Part shown: piece by piece, positions 21,424 to 31,919 of the stretch
Numbering within the stretch: position 1 is the stretch's first letter
Layout: each line of letters begins with the position of its first letter
Assembly (NCBI GenBank): GCA_009746045.1
Contig: RPFO01000027.1
Span: 1,167,861 to 1,227,963, forward strand
Origin: Mesostigma viride
Lineage: Eukaryota; Streptophyta; Mesostigmatophyceae; Mesostigmatales; Mesostigmataceae
Reading direction: 5' to 3'
Length of the DNA stretch: 60,103 nt
Position numbers and translations under genes: made by a program
Notes under the pieces: generated by a model
What the model saw: only the letters and a program-made list of their open reading frames with translations
The model's database searches: none
What the model was told of the DNA's origin: nothing

Positions 21424-23141
21424 CACGTCGTACGTCAAAACTCAGTCCTAAAAATAGGACTGAGTATGCCAACTTTGAGATCATGTAGCGGTAAGGGTAG
21501 GGGGGTACCCCATATGTTTGATATGCATCAGAGCACTCAATATCATGCTAATGCTTGGGCATATGCCTAAAAAATCATATGTTGACCAAATCATGTAAAA
21601 TTTTACAAGGGTGTCAACCCATGCTCGCGATTTGGCAATTTTCTGTGGAAGGACGAGTTGGGAAAATTCAATAAAATCCATATGCATGTTGAAAAAATAT
21701 AGGCGTGTAAACAATATAGTTCTTGAAAAATGGCAAAAAACTGGGCTCAATTTGGCCACAGCCTCTACCTGAAACTCACCAAAAACCACCAGCCCTAAGA
21801 ATGGGTTTCGAGGTTGCTAGCAATGTGCAAGCATGTAAGTGCGGTCATACTACACACCACCGTGGCAACCAACCATGCCAATCAACTCATTTCCCTTCTA
21901 GCATGACAGGACAGCATACTTGCATCACCATATTGCAGTTATATTATACCTTAGTATGTGTGAGAGCCTATGCACGCACGTAGGGAATGGGCATTGATAC
22001 CTACCTACAAAGGGTTTTATTATGAGCCTTAACCACCAATATAATGGGTAGGTTAAGCATATTTCAATTGTTTTTAACAAGAATAGAGATTGCTAACACT
22101 GTTTTGCCTTGCCATGGCATGGCCAACATACTTGCTGGCACATGATGACAGTGGTTTATCACCAAGATTCTTCACTCACCCGTATAAGCTTGAAAGCACG
22201 CTGGATGCAGCCCATGGCCATACAATCACGCAGTATGAACGTAGCAAAAGAATAACTAACATCTATGAAGGTATTTAAACCCATACAGCGCCTAAAAAAC
22301 TGCAAAAGTACACTAGGGTAAGGCAAATGCCTGGTAACATCATAAAAAATGGGGGGTTTAGAGAGGGGCAGGCAACGGTCAAGAAAGCGCATCAAGATTC
22401 GAAACTGACAGCGCCTTGCAAGCTCAAACTCATGTAAGAACATAACAAAACGATGAGGTGACGATATTTCAGCTTTACCGTGCACGGATGGCGTTATCTT
22501 GGCCCAGGCGGTGCCCGCAAAAGTGACACTTGCGGCACACAAACCATGACATGACAGAGTGGTCGAAATCATCAAATCTTTACTGCCACTGACTTAATTC
22601 TACACACATGCATGATAATAAGTAGAAAGAAGCATATAAACCCTTCGAACTGCACCGTAAAGTAAATTTAGTCATCAATTCCGTCAACCTGCCTGGTCGC
22701 AGTTTTTTCCAGCAAGAGCAGTGCCGACACCTGGTAAATCGCATCCCCGGGAGCTAAAAATTGGTTTGTGTCATCTTTAGGACATATAAAATCTATTTCC
22801 TGGGTTTTACCAGCTAAATCGTCCGCAAACGTAAACTGCATGCATGGGCGCAAGCCGCCATGGCTAGGTCGTGCATTTCCGGAACTCACGTTTCACGTGA
22901 AAAAGTACCCTTACCACCTGTACTTTGACCGTACATTTAGCCGCCCAAACAAAATCCAAAAAAATCGCAAAAATATGTCTAAGAAAGGTCATTTCACGTA
23001 GTATTTGAATAAATTTTGAGGGAATTTTTTTGACAAACATTCCGACTTGGGCGAATTTTCTACGAAACCCAAAAACTCAGTCCTAAGAATAGGACTGAGT
23101 TGAACTCAGTCCTAAGAATAGGTGCAGTGACGAACGACGTG
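21424..23141. mobile_element. TTAA-flanked DNA transposon (piggyBac-type target site), copy 1
   Basis: TTAA occurs at 21420-21423 and 23142-23145; removing one TTAA and the 1,718-bp insert restores the LINE-A reading frame (STI|KQRR). Terminal inverted repeats are CACGTCGTACGTCA and CACGTCGTTCGTCA (13/14). Subterminal palindromes ACTCAGTCCTA...TAGGACTGAGT lie once near the left end (about 21440-21465) and twice near the right end (about 23077-23125). TTAA duplication is the hallmark of piggyBac-type elements; no transposase is visible, so it is non-autonomous. Its interior is related to the element at 29488-31186. Confidence 0.85.
22184..22889 (-). pseudogene. Cargo gene fragment in TTAA element 1
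   Basis: One minus frame is open from 22889 (no ATG; GTG context) to 22668, with words SGNARPSHGGLRPCMQFTF and DDTNQFLAPGDAIYQVSALL. A second open stretch (about 22295-22184) reads CMGLNTFIDVSYSFATFI and ends at a good donor, CGG|GTGAGTG. Related sequence in element 2 has in-frame stops. I do not recognise the protein. It may be a captured host gene segment or an element-specific ORF. Confidence 0.35.
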
Positions 23142-23944
23142 TTAATGGTGCTGGTGATATAGGGCATGCCCTGGTACAGGTCCTCGTTGCGGACATGAGC
23201 AGCATATCCTACTCTGAAAATGGAACGCAGCATGCTGGTGACCGCGCCGTCCAGCTTGCGGGCCAGGTCGGCGGTGAGGGTCCACGTCTCGGCCCCATAC
23301 GTGAGAACAGGAAGGACGAGGACCTTGAACAGGTCCTGTTTCTCGATCTTGCCCAGGGGCTTGCGCCACAGGGCCTGGTACTGGCGTAAAGCGTGCCAGG
23401 CGAGGGAGATGCGATGGTCCACATCAACCTCGCAGCTGGGAAGCAGGCTGCCCAGCAGCTTGACGCGGTCCCGACACAGGACTCGAGAGCCGTCTAGGAG
23501 ATAGAGGGGCGGCGGTGAGTTGGTGAGCCCAACCGCCAGGGCCTCTGTCTTCTTGCTGACCTCAAGCCCCACTGCACGGGCCTCGAGAGCCAGGCAGTCA
23601 AGCCATGTCTGCACGTGCCCAGTGTCCTCGAAGAGGGTGGTGTCGTCTGCGTAGATGATGTCTGCCAGCCGAATCTCCGTGTCCGCACCGCCATATGCCA
23701 GAATTTGTTAGCAACCTGCACTCCTGGTTCCCTGCCCACGATGCGGGCAAATCGCTTGCGCGCCTGAATCATTACGTATTCGACAACAATAATAAACAGG
23801 TAGGGCGACAGCACGCAGCCCTGCCACACACCCTTCTGTAAAGGGCATGGGGGCGTGGTCCCGTAAGAAGTGCGCACCGAAGTGGTGGACCCTTCATACA
23901 GGTTGCGGATGACATTTGCAAAGGGTTGCCGGATCCAGCAAAAG

Positions 23945-24720
23945 TATTTAAATACATTTACTGACGATCCCGATTGGCACAAAAATATTTAAATATATTT
24001 ACACCGGCGCCGACTAGATAGAAAAATATTTAAATGTATTGAGTGACGATCCGTGTTATGAAGAAAATATTTAAATATTCTGATCAGGCACTCCGCAAAG
24101 GTGAAAACCATTTAAATATCAAAGAGACAACCAGCGCAGGCCAGAAATCGGGAGAATCCGGACCATGGTAGCTCGAGCCTGCCGTTATCTTTTCCGCGTT
24201 TTCGAGTCGTTCAGGATGATGAAGATGAATGGTGATGGAAATGTGTATCCTTGTTTAAAGAATATTTAAATGAATATATTTCTAAATACCGTGGGTTATT
24301 TAAATATATCTAGGGTACTAAATATATAGGGCATATTTTTAAAATATATAGGGCACCTGGCCCCATCCCCCAGCGCCCACAACCCCCTTTTTCCAGCCTG
24401 TACCTGTACCTGTACCGTAAATCACAATGGCGGCACCCGCGAAGGTCGTGGTCATCCCAGCCACGCCCGGCCGATAAATAATGTTTAATAGTAAAAATGT
24501 AAGAAAATACCTCTAAACTAGCTGATTTGTTGGCTAAAATATTTAAATAATATTTAAATATATTTATCCGCGACAAAAATTTCAGGGGAAGTATTTAAAT
24601 ATCAAAGGAAGTATTTAAATATATTTATCGTGGTCCAGCTATTTTTGCGCCCATGTATTTAAATATATTTAGAGGCTTCCCGCTTTTTGCTGGAAATATT
24701 TAAATACATTTGAAACTCGT
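23945..24720. repeat. AT-rich cluster of ATTTAAAT palindromes
   Basis: About fifteen ATTTAAAT words, often as TATTTAAATAxATTT, are spread over 0.8 kb with GC-rich spacers such as GACGATCC. Similar sequence flanks LINE insertions at 20810-20890, 29470-29490 and 31190-31255. No gene is evident. It may be a diverged satellite or a preferred LINE landing area. Confidence 0.55.
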
Positions 24721-24800
24721 GATTAATTAATTAATTAATTAGACTCGTGCTCCCGTTGGGGAGTCACGGACTCGTGCTCCCGTTGGGGACTCGCACGTCC
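24721..24800 (-). mobile_element. LINE-A 3' end, two tandem hairpins only
   Basis: After an ATTAATTAATT tail come two successive copies of the LINE-A hairpin (GACTCGTGCTCCCGTTGGGG repeated), with no body. This is an extreme 5' truncation with an internal duplication. Confidence 0.7.
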
Positions 24801-25179
24801 AAAAGCCTGAAAAACTGACTTTAATGAATTTCAGTTCCAATGCACTCGGGAACCATCTAGTGATGATTGAGTACCATAAATATGATGTTTGGACATTCAT
24901 GCCACCACTTGTTGGGGGTACTACGCCCAACCACGCACCGGTGGCGAGCTAAAAATAGAAAAAGACGCTATTTATGAGACATTTTGCCCAAGACAAACCA
25001 CTTATCCAAATGACCTGCCCTTACATTTCTGCAAAGTTCCCCCACTTTTTTAAAAGCTGGGCTATTTACATGGCCAAAATGGTCACATTTGTTTGAGTTA
25101 TTAATTTTCCCGCAAAATGGGTACTTTTTTGAGCCAAAAAAAATAAATCAAATCATTAACACATCAGATTGGGTCATCC
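24801..25179. other. No recognisable gene
   Basis: Only a short minus ORF. A segment near 25075 (TTTGAGTTATTAATTTTCCC) resembles one near 25430, suggesting that the LINE-C copy between them interrupted or neighbours a duplicated sequence. Confidence 0.35.
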
Positions 25180-25190
25180 ATACATTTTAA

Positions 25191-25373
25191 CCTCCCCCCA
25201 AACGGAGGAGCCGTTTTGATGAGTAGCGTAGATAGGCTTTTCTAGACTAGATATAGCTTAGAGTTAGGTTAGTTCGATTACGCGGCTTCCTCCACACCAC
25301 CCATCCAACCTGGAATATGTGCTACATGATCTCCCAACGGAGACATGTTATAATTTAATTTAATTTTTTTTTA
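25191..25373 (+). mobile_element. Short LINE-C copy with 11-bp target-site duplication
   Basis: ATACATTTTAA at 25180-25190 and 25374-25384 brackets a 183-bp insertion. It starts in the CCAAACGGAGGAG coding end, runs through the UTR and ends with the hairpin TCTCC-CAAC-GGAGA (flanking arms ACATG and CATGT) and a TAATTTAATTTAATTTTTT tail. It fixes the exact 3' end of LINE-C. Confidence 0.9.
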
Positions 25374-25384
25374 ATACATTTTAA

Positions 25385-26885
25385 ATTCCACTGAGTGGGG
25401 GGAAACACAACCCCAAAGTTTGAGCTCATTCTGACAAGCGTAGCTCAAGTTATTGATTTTCCTGTGATGCCACCTGGGTAGACGCTAAAAGAGAATTGAG
25501 CTAGTGCTGAGCCAAAATGACATCTGTTTTGCTACCCTAGACACCCAAAAACATGCCCACTTTGATCACGGAGTGTGAGGAGGATGTCCGGAGCGTCATA
25601 CGCCCCACCCCTCCATCGTCACAGCCAGCCTTGTGAGTCTACCCTTAACAACAAGGCTGGTAGGACGACACGCCTGAGCAGCATATGTCATGCCTATCTC
25701 AGGCTAATAATGTGTGATTTTGTGCCAACAACCAAGTTGTTCCACCCAACAACACATTAAAAACCCTCTTCCAAAATGCCCAACAAGCCGGACATGTGGA
25801 GGACCACACACGCAGTATATAAAGAGAAAATAAGCTGACTTTTTATCCACCCAACCTGTGGCTAGCTGCTCTGGTTAGCATGACAAAGGCTATCATTTAC
25901 TCAGTGGGAAAGGTGAAGAGACCATTGGAACAACCTACCTGACGCATGTGCCACCAAAGCATTGTGTCCCGCAAAATGCACACTGCCTCCTTTCTAACAA
26001 GCACGAGCCACTTTCTTTAGGAGACAGGTGCCAGCTCGTCAGTGTCTGGGGAAAATGATGCCGCTGCTTAGGAAGACCGCGTGAATTTCCTCGAACACAA
26101 CTGTCTATAAAGCAAAAGAAATTTCAGAGAAGCATGGAAATAAAAGCATTACACCTTCCCGACAGGTTGTGGGCCACGCGCTGCAGCAAGCCAGCCACGT
26201 CACAGACGAACTTGCTAAAAAACATCCAGGAATCCAGCGATGCAGCGCCAGGACCCGCAACTTCATGGCTGCATCTGGCCGGAAAGAAGGCAAAAAGCTT
26301 ACGCTCAACGAGCTAAGAAAGCAGGAAAGCGCTATCTTAGAACGTTTAATACAAGAACGTACCATAACGGGCATTTATTCGTGCCCAGGCGCACAAGAAA
26401 GGCCACCCTTTCGTGGAGAGGTCGGGCGCGCATCGAGCAGGCCTAATGTTATCTTACCGCAAAATGACGGGAAAGGTAAAGATAGCAGCGGGAATTTTTA
26501 CGGCTTTAGAAACATCATTAAACTAGCTTCCATTAGGACCATCAAAACTGGCAACAATCGACAATCACACCTGCAGGCATCAATTATACTTTATTCATCC
26601 CGACAGAAATTCAGGCCGGACCCCCCCTGCCGATGGTAAAGAAAAAGAGCCCGCGACATTATAGATCGCAACTATCCCACCATAAATTAGAATCAGTAAC
26701 TAATTTTCTCCAAGAATCGAGCATTTTTTCTGCTTTCCGCGAGCCAGATTTGTCACGTTTCGTCTAAAAGCAGTCGCCATGGCCACTTCCGCAAGGGGTG
26801 CGCGCACCGTGCACCCACTTTTCACGGTACGGAGGGTACCGCGGAATTTTTTTGGCGCGGAAAATATTCGCCGCGCCGAGTCCCC
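25385..26885. other. Mostly unassigned, with one unrecognised ORF at 26169-26639 (+)
   Basis: A plus frame from about 26169 to 26639 (no ATG at its 5' end, so perhaps an exon) reads HVTDELAKKHPGIQRC, RNFMAASGRKEGKKLTLNEL and RKQESAILERLIQERTITGI. The charged, helix-prone composition looks more protein-like than its surroundings, but I recognise no family. The remainder has no supported feature. Confidence 0.3.
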
Positions 26886-27215
26886 TTAACCCCGATGGAT
26901 GGATGGATGGGTGCAAACATTCCTACCGGTCTAATCTATCTACATTGGCTACATACTACATCTACCTAACAGCATTCGAACTACACTGACATCTATCTAG
27001 GCAGGGCTCCGCACGCTGCCCGAGGGGGAGCTATCTGGCGTGCCTCCCGCGGGACTGCACACGCGGGCGCTTCCCCACTGGGGGGGGCTCATTGTCCTCT
27101 ATGACCTGGGCCCACTTGGCCTTGTCCATCATCTTCTTCCAAATCACGGAGAGGCCGAGGCCCCCCATGTCCTCTACTAGCTGTTCCTTGAAGGTGCGGG
27201 CCTTGCGGCGTCCGA
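26886..27215 (-). mobile_element. LINE-A copy 4, 3' fragment lacking the terminal hairpin
   Basis: It begins at CCTTAACCCCGATGG, so the hairpin and tail are missing. It then matches the LINE-A 3' UTR and C-terminal coding end (GLSVIWKKMMDKAKWAQVIE) up to 27215. There it joins an endonuclease-like segment in the same orientation, suggesting a large internal deletion of one LINE. Confidence 0.7.
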
Positions 27216-27456
27216 CGGCCCAAAAAAGGTGGCCAGCTGCTCAGCGGGGCGTGCGAAAGAAGCATTGCATGCAACTTGCGCAGATTCTGCCAGCAGATTC
27301 GCAAATAAAGGCGTGTTACCGTTGGCTGTCGTGTTGGGTGGGGAATACTGAGCGCCCCCAGTGCCAACTGGCAGCGTGGCGTTGGCGTCGAGCAGCATAA
27401 CCAGGAAGTGCCGAGCTGGGAGGTTGGCCTCCTCCTCCTTGAGAGCGTCGAAGAAA
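27216..27456 (-). pseudogene. LINE endonuclease-domain fragment
   Basis: The minus frame reads SFFDALKEEEANLPARHFLV, then MLLDANATLPVGTGGAQYS and GNTPLFANLLAESAQV. The pattern (helix, hydrophobic strand ending LLDANATLPVG, then NGN...FA.LL) resembles the APE-type endonuclease of LINEs, where a G/LDxNA strand contributes catalytic residues. It is fused to the 3' end of LINE-A at 27215 and abuts the 5' truncation of LINE-D (plus) at about 27457. Confidence 0.55.
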
Positions 27457-27717
27457 CTCGTGATAGACTCGGCATGGACATGTGCTACACTAGACGTGAC
27501 GGGCTCACCCCCGGGCAGCCTCCTGGTTTGTCTGTAATATGGAGGCAGATGGTGCGCAAGCCGGATAGATGGCAAGTAGTGATGAAGGAGACCACCCCCA
27601 AGCCTGTCGGCGGGGGCTCCGCGTGTGACCAAGTATGGCATTCATAGCGATTCCGGCCGCGGTGCCCACACCCCTGTAACTAGGACCTAGATAGCTTATA
27701 CCATCCATTCCATCCCA

Positions 27718-29384
27718 TTAATTAATTAATTAATTAGACTCGTGCTCCCGTTGGGGAGTCACGGAGCATTAACCCCGATGGATGGATGGATGGGTGCAAA
27801 CAGTCCTACCGGTCTAATCTATCTACATTGGCTACATACTACATCTATCTAACAGCATTCTAACTACAACATCTGTCTAGCTAGGCAGCCGCACGCTGCC
27901 CTAGGGGAGCTATCTGGCGTGCCTCCCATGGGATTGCACACGCGGGCGCTTCCCCACTGGGGGGGGCTCGTTGTCCTCTATGACCTGGGCCCACTTGGCC
28001 TTGTCCATCATCTTCTTCCAAATCACAGAGAGGCCTAGGCCCCCCATGTCCTCTACTAGCTGTTCTTTGAAGGTGCGGGCCTTGCGGCGTCTAACATCAC
28101 TGGGCCCAGCCCACGTCAGGAGGTGCCGGCCAGGCTGGGCTGGTCGCAGTCCTGCGGGGGGGGCACGTGAGGTGTCTACCTGGTTGGTGCGAGCTAGGTG
28201 CCCTACTAGCTGCAGGCGTCGTTGCTTAATGGTGCTGGTGATATAGGGCATGCCCTGGTACAGCTAGTCCTCATTGCGGACATGAGCAGCATATCCTACT
28301 CTGAAAATGGAACGCAGCATGCTGGTGACCGCGCCGTCCAGCTTGCGGGCCAGGTCGGCGGTGAGGGTCCACGTCTCGGCTCCATACGTGAGAACAGGAA
28401 GCACGAGGACCTTGAACAGGTCCTGTTTCTCGATCTTGCCCAGGGGCTTGCGCCACAGGGCCCGGTACTGGCGTAAAGCGTGCCAGGCGAGGGAGATGCG
28501 ATGGTCCACATCAACCTCGCAGCTGGGGAGCAGGCTGCCCAGCAGCTTAACGCGGTCCCGATACAGGACTCGAGAGCCGTCTAGGAGATAGAGGGGCGGC
28601 GGTGAGTTGGTGAGCCCAACCGCCAGGGCCTCTGTCTTCTTGCTGACCTCAAGCCCCACTGCACGGGCCTCGAGAGCCAGGCAGTCAAGCCATGTCTGCA
28701 CGTGCTCAGTGTCCTCGAAGAGGGTGGTGTCGTCTGCGTAGATGATGTCTGCCAGCCGAATCTCCGTGTCCGCACCGCCATGCCAGAATTTGTTAGCAAC
28801 CTGCACTCCTGGTTCCCTGCCCACGATGCGGGCAAATCGCTTGCGCGCCTGAATCCCGTAGTGGCTGAAATCACATTGCGAATAAATAATTTTTCTGCAT
28901 GGTTTTGACACTTTGCGGGGAAAGTTCAGCCCGGGTTAGGTAAACTTCGAGCCCGGGAGCTTGTTTATATTAGGGCACCTAGTTCAGTGTCTGACTTGGA
29001 TTCTAACCTATCAAGTACATGAATCACCCACCAAGCGCCGGCAGTTCCTATCTGACAATTAAGTGAGTACCAGTATGAGATAAGGCCCTAATCAGTGCTA
29101 ATAGGGCCCCTAATCAGTGCTACTTGAACGGGTTCTCAATCTGGCGCAACGCGGCGCGGCGCGGCAAGCGCGGCGCTCCACTTCATCTAGCTGCGCCGCG
29201 GCCTGCAGCCAGAAACAGGTGTAACGCCTCCCGGTTTTCATACTTTACGGGGTAAATTGAAGTATTATTTTAGCACTTTTCGGGGGGTCATTCGAAAAGA
29301 TTTATTCGCAATGTGATTTCAGCCACTACGGTCATTACGTATTCGACAACAATAATGAACAGGTAGGGCGACAGCACGCAGCCC
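27718..29384 (-). mobile_element. LINE-A copy 2, nested in LINE-D and hosting a MITE
   Basis: The minus strand encodes the best preserved LINE-A polymerase segment (28264-28855): QARKRFARIVGREPGVQVAN, the YADD motif at 28729-28740, AVGLEVSKKTEALAVGLTN, LLGSLLPSCEVDVDHRISLA, VLVLPVLTYGAETWTLTADL, then QRRLQLVGHLARTNQVDT and the C-terminus. A CTAG-like insertion near 28263 breaks the frame. The 3' end has a GGAT microsatellite, hairpin and tail. A MITE sits at 28856-29331. No clear target duplication beyond one or two bases is visible at the LINE-D junctions. Confidence 0.85.
28856..29331. mobile_element. 476-bp MITE with perfect 32-bp terminal inverted repeats
   Basis: The ends CCGTAGTGGCTGAAATCACA... 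are exact inverted copies over 32 bases. Comparison with LINE-A copy 1 (uninterrupted TGAATCATTACG near 23767) shows the insertion duplicated TC (28854-28855 and 29332-29333). No ORF is present. Internal direct repeats include CCCTAATCAGTGCTA, twice near 29088-29122. The perfect ends suggest recent activity. The superfamily is unclear because a 2-bp TC duplication is unusual. Confidence 0.9.
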
Positions 29385-29487
29385 TGTTCCCCTCCCACTG
29401 AGGACTTCTGCTCACGTGACGCAGTCACGTGTCTATTAATTAATTAATTAATTTGAAACTCGCGCCGCCTCTCGAGGAAATATTTAA

Positions 29488-31186
29488 CCCCTAAATGGGC
29501 GGAAATGCTGCCGATAAATCGGCAGTAACTCACCTATTTTGTAAACCAGCCCCTGTACAACCTAGCAATATCCAATGGCTGTCCTTGGGGGGCAAGCATG
29601 TCCATGAGTTGCCCTAAGCCGTGATATATCACAACCTCACATATATTCATCGTAGGCCATGTATAACTGCCGTCAAAGTCAGGGGGGTCAAGACGCGCGT
29701 TTTCATTTTTGGTAGAATGTGCATTTTGAATTATGTTGTAAGAGCTAGGCACCTACCACTTCAGGGATGATAAACAATTAGTTGCTGAACAGTTTGAGCC
29801 ATTGGGGTCATCATTTGGGTGGGTATACCAGCAGTTACACCCAGTACAGCCCATAGGAGTACCGTTGGTAAAAAGCAACCAAGGGGGTAGGAGTGGGCAT
29901 ACTACCTACTAATACCTACTAATATGGCCCCCAACCATGCCACACAATACATTTCCCTTCCACAATGATGGGGAAACATAACTGCATCATCACACTGCCC
30001 TTACATGGCACCTATGTGCAGGTGCCACCTTGTCCATGCACGTAGGTAACGTGGTACGGATACCCTACGCAAGGCATGCATTCTAGGAGGCAGCCACCAA
30101 CAAACTAGTGATTTTAAGCCTATTTCAGTTTGCCCTAGCAAGGATAAACTAGGCCTAAGCTGCTATAGCTTGCCAGGTGATGGCCAGCACACCTGGTGGC
30201 ACATGCTGACAATGGGAAGCTTCTACTCACCGGTTACATGCTTGATGATGCCACAGAGACCAGCCAACTGCCTCACACTCATGCAATATGTGTGTGGGAA
30301 ATGTATAACAAACATATATGGAGGTATTCAAACCCATACAGCCTCTAAAACTTATCACCATCACCCTGTGGCAGGTCAACTGACTGAGGGAAGCATCTAA
30401 GAAGGGTGTTTTAGAAAGGGGCCAGGCCAGGGTCAAGAAAGAGCATGAATAATGCAAAAAGAATGTGCTACACAAGCTAGAACGTATATATAAACGTCAA
30501 ACACCGATAGGAAAACGATGCTTAAGCTTTACCAGGCATGGATGGCGTTACCTTGGCCCAGGCGGTGGCCGCAAAATGGCGCATTTCGGCACACCAAAGC
30601 TGTGCAGCATGGTCGCTGGATTCGGCGATTTCTGGCCACCCTTGCACGTTTACGACTACAAATCATCATAAAAAGTACAAAGAAACCAATATGTCCTTTA
30701 AAATACGCCGTAAAGGTATTGCTGTCAACGTTTCTATCGTCCGGCCTGATCGCAGTTTTTTCCAGCAAGAACGCTGCCGACACCTATCAAATGGCATTCC
30801 CGCGAACCAAAAATTGGCCTGTATGATCTTTAGGACGTATAAAATCAATATCCTAAGTTTGGCCAGAAAATTCTAACTCAAACGTAAATGCCATGCGTGG
30901 GCGCAAGCCGCCATGGCCAGGTCGTCGTTTTCCGGAATGCACATTGTACGTGAAAAAGTACCCTGACCCCTTGTACTTTGACCGGCCAGAACACCTCTAT
31001 AACTTTGTCAAAATATAGCAAACCCTAGTATCATGTTCTGGAGAAACTTATAAACTTTCGTTCTTCTCAGCTAAACGTTTCCTAATTCCCAATGGTATTC
31101 TCGCAAACTGGTCCCCCGAGTAGGTGCCGACAAATCGGCTGTAAGTCACTTTTTGGCGGAAAATCGGCAGCAAGACCATTTAGGGG
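29488..31186. mobile_element. TTAA-flanked DNA transposon, copy 2
   Basis: TTAA at 29484-29487 and 31187-31190 flanks a 1,699-bp element with inverted ends CCCCTAAATGG, followed by GCTGCCGAT in both subterminal regions. The interior matches element 1: CGCAGTTTTTTCCAGCAAGA near 30753, CGCAAGCCGCCATGGCCAGG near 30902, and TGGATGGCGTTACCTTGGCC near 30538. Its cargo reading has several stops. The CCCC...TTAA ends fit piggyBac-type elements. No transposase is visible. Confidence 0.8.
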
Positions 31187-31346
31187 TTAAATAGTATTTG
31201 AAAGGATCTTGCTCCCTTCGGAAAGTATTTAAATACTCTTTAAATAATATTTATCCGGCCTGTGGAAAGTTCGATGCCACTCGGCAAAGCGGTTCGCGAA
31301 CCATGACCGTACGAACCACGGATCGCGACCCGTGTGAGTTGGCCCT

Positions 31347-31545
31347 TACGGACGCCCGGAGGTATTGCTGGCATGCCAGCAATGCCGTACGTCGCCCATC
31401 GCCATTGTGCACATTTGGCAATAACTAAGAAGTTCTTTTGGATCCCGGGCCGTCATCCTGGTTACGGACGCCCGGAGGTGTTGCTGGCATGCCAGCAATG
31501 CCGTACGTCGCCAATCGCCATTGTGCACATTTGGCAATAATTGCC
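31347..31545. repeat. 115-bp direct repeat containing a perfect palindrome
   Basis: Two units begin TTACGGACGCCCGGAGGT at about 31347 and 31462. Each contains the palindrome TTGCTGGCATGCCAGCAA and the sequence CATTGTGCACATTTGGCAAT. Between the units lies GGATCCCGGGCCGTCATCCT, also seen near 20172. They sit upstream of the scramblase gene, so a promoter role is possible but unsupported. Confidence 0.75.
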
Positions 31546-31919
31546 TGTTGCTGAGTGGAGCTGGCATGCACTTTGGTGCGGAAAAGTGGCAGTGTCAAAT
31601 CAGACTATGCCAGAGATCTCATCATCACAGGGGCAGGGGAATTTGTACGAAGAGTAAACATGATCGAAAATCAATTGCGCCCTTACGGTCGGGATCGCAA
31701 GGCGAGGGGATCACGTCTTCACCAGTCTGGCGAGGGGTCGACTCCCGACTAGAACTACTCCGCGAGGCACATTGTTATTGGGGGCGCCTCTGGGCAAACC
31801 TCGATTGAGTCGTGTCCTAGCTTGCACAGTCGAGGCTAGGAGTCGGGCTTGCATCCACATTTTGGCCAAAAGGGAAGGCAGGCATCGCGCCTTTGTTAGA
31901 AAAAAAGGCTTCTCCAACA

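Larger units (their letters stand above)
20895..23945 (-). mobile_element. LINE-A copy 1, split by a TTAA-flanked element
   Basis: The LINE occupies 20895-21423 and 23142-23945. From its 5' side (right) it encodes part of a reverse transcriptase: GVWQGCVLSPYLFIIVVEYV, then the YADD catalytic motif at 23642-23653, LLGSLLPSCEVD, LVLPVLTYGAETWTLTADL, and after the insertion RRLQLVGHLARINQVDT and GLSVIWKKMMDKAKWAQV. The 3' UTR contains a CATC microsatellite, the terminal hairpin (20923-20960) and an AATT tail. Two extra bases near 23697 shift the frame relative to copy 2. The order of motifs fits a non-LTR retrotransposon polymerase. Only the 3' half of the ORF remains. Confidence 0.85.
27457..29453 (+). 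mobile_element. LINE-D copy 1, interrupted by LINE-A copy 2
   Basis: The plus-strand C-terminus reads GLSVIWRQMVRKPDRWQVV and MKETTPKPVG, then a UTR ending CCATTCCATCCCA at 27717. The same UTR resumes at 29385 with TGTTCCCCTCCCACTG and ends with the hairpin CACGTGAC-GCA-GTCACGTG and an ATTAATTAATT tail. The uninterrupted order is confirmed by LINE-D copy 2 (46383-46835, minus). The interval 27718-29384 is a later LINE-A insertion. Confidence 0.8.
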
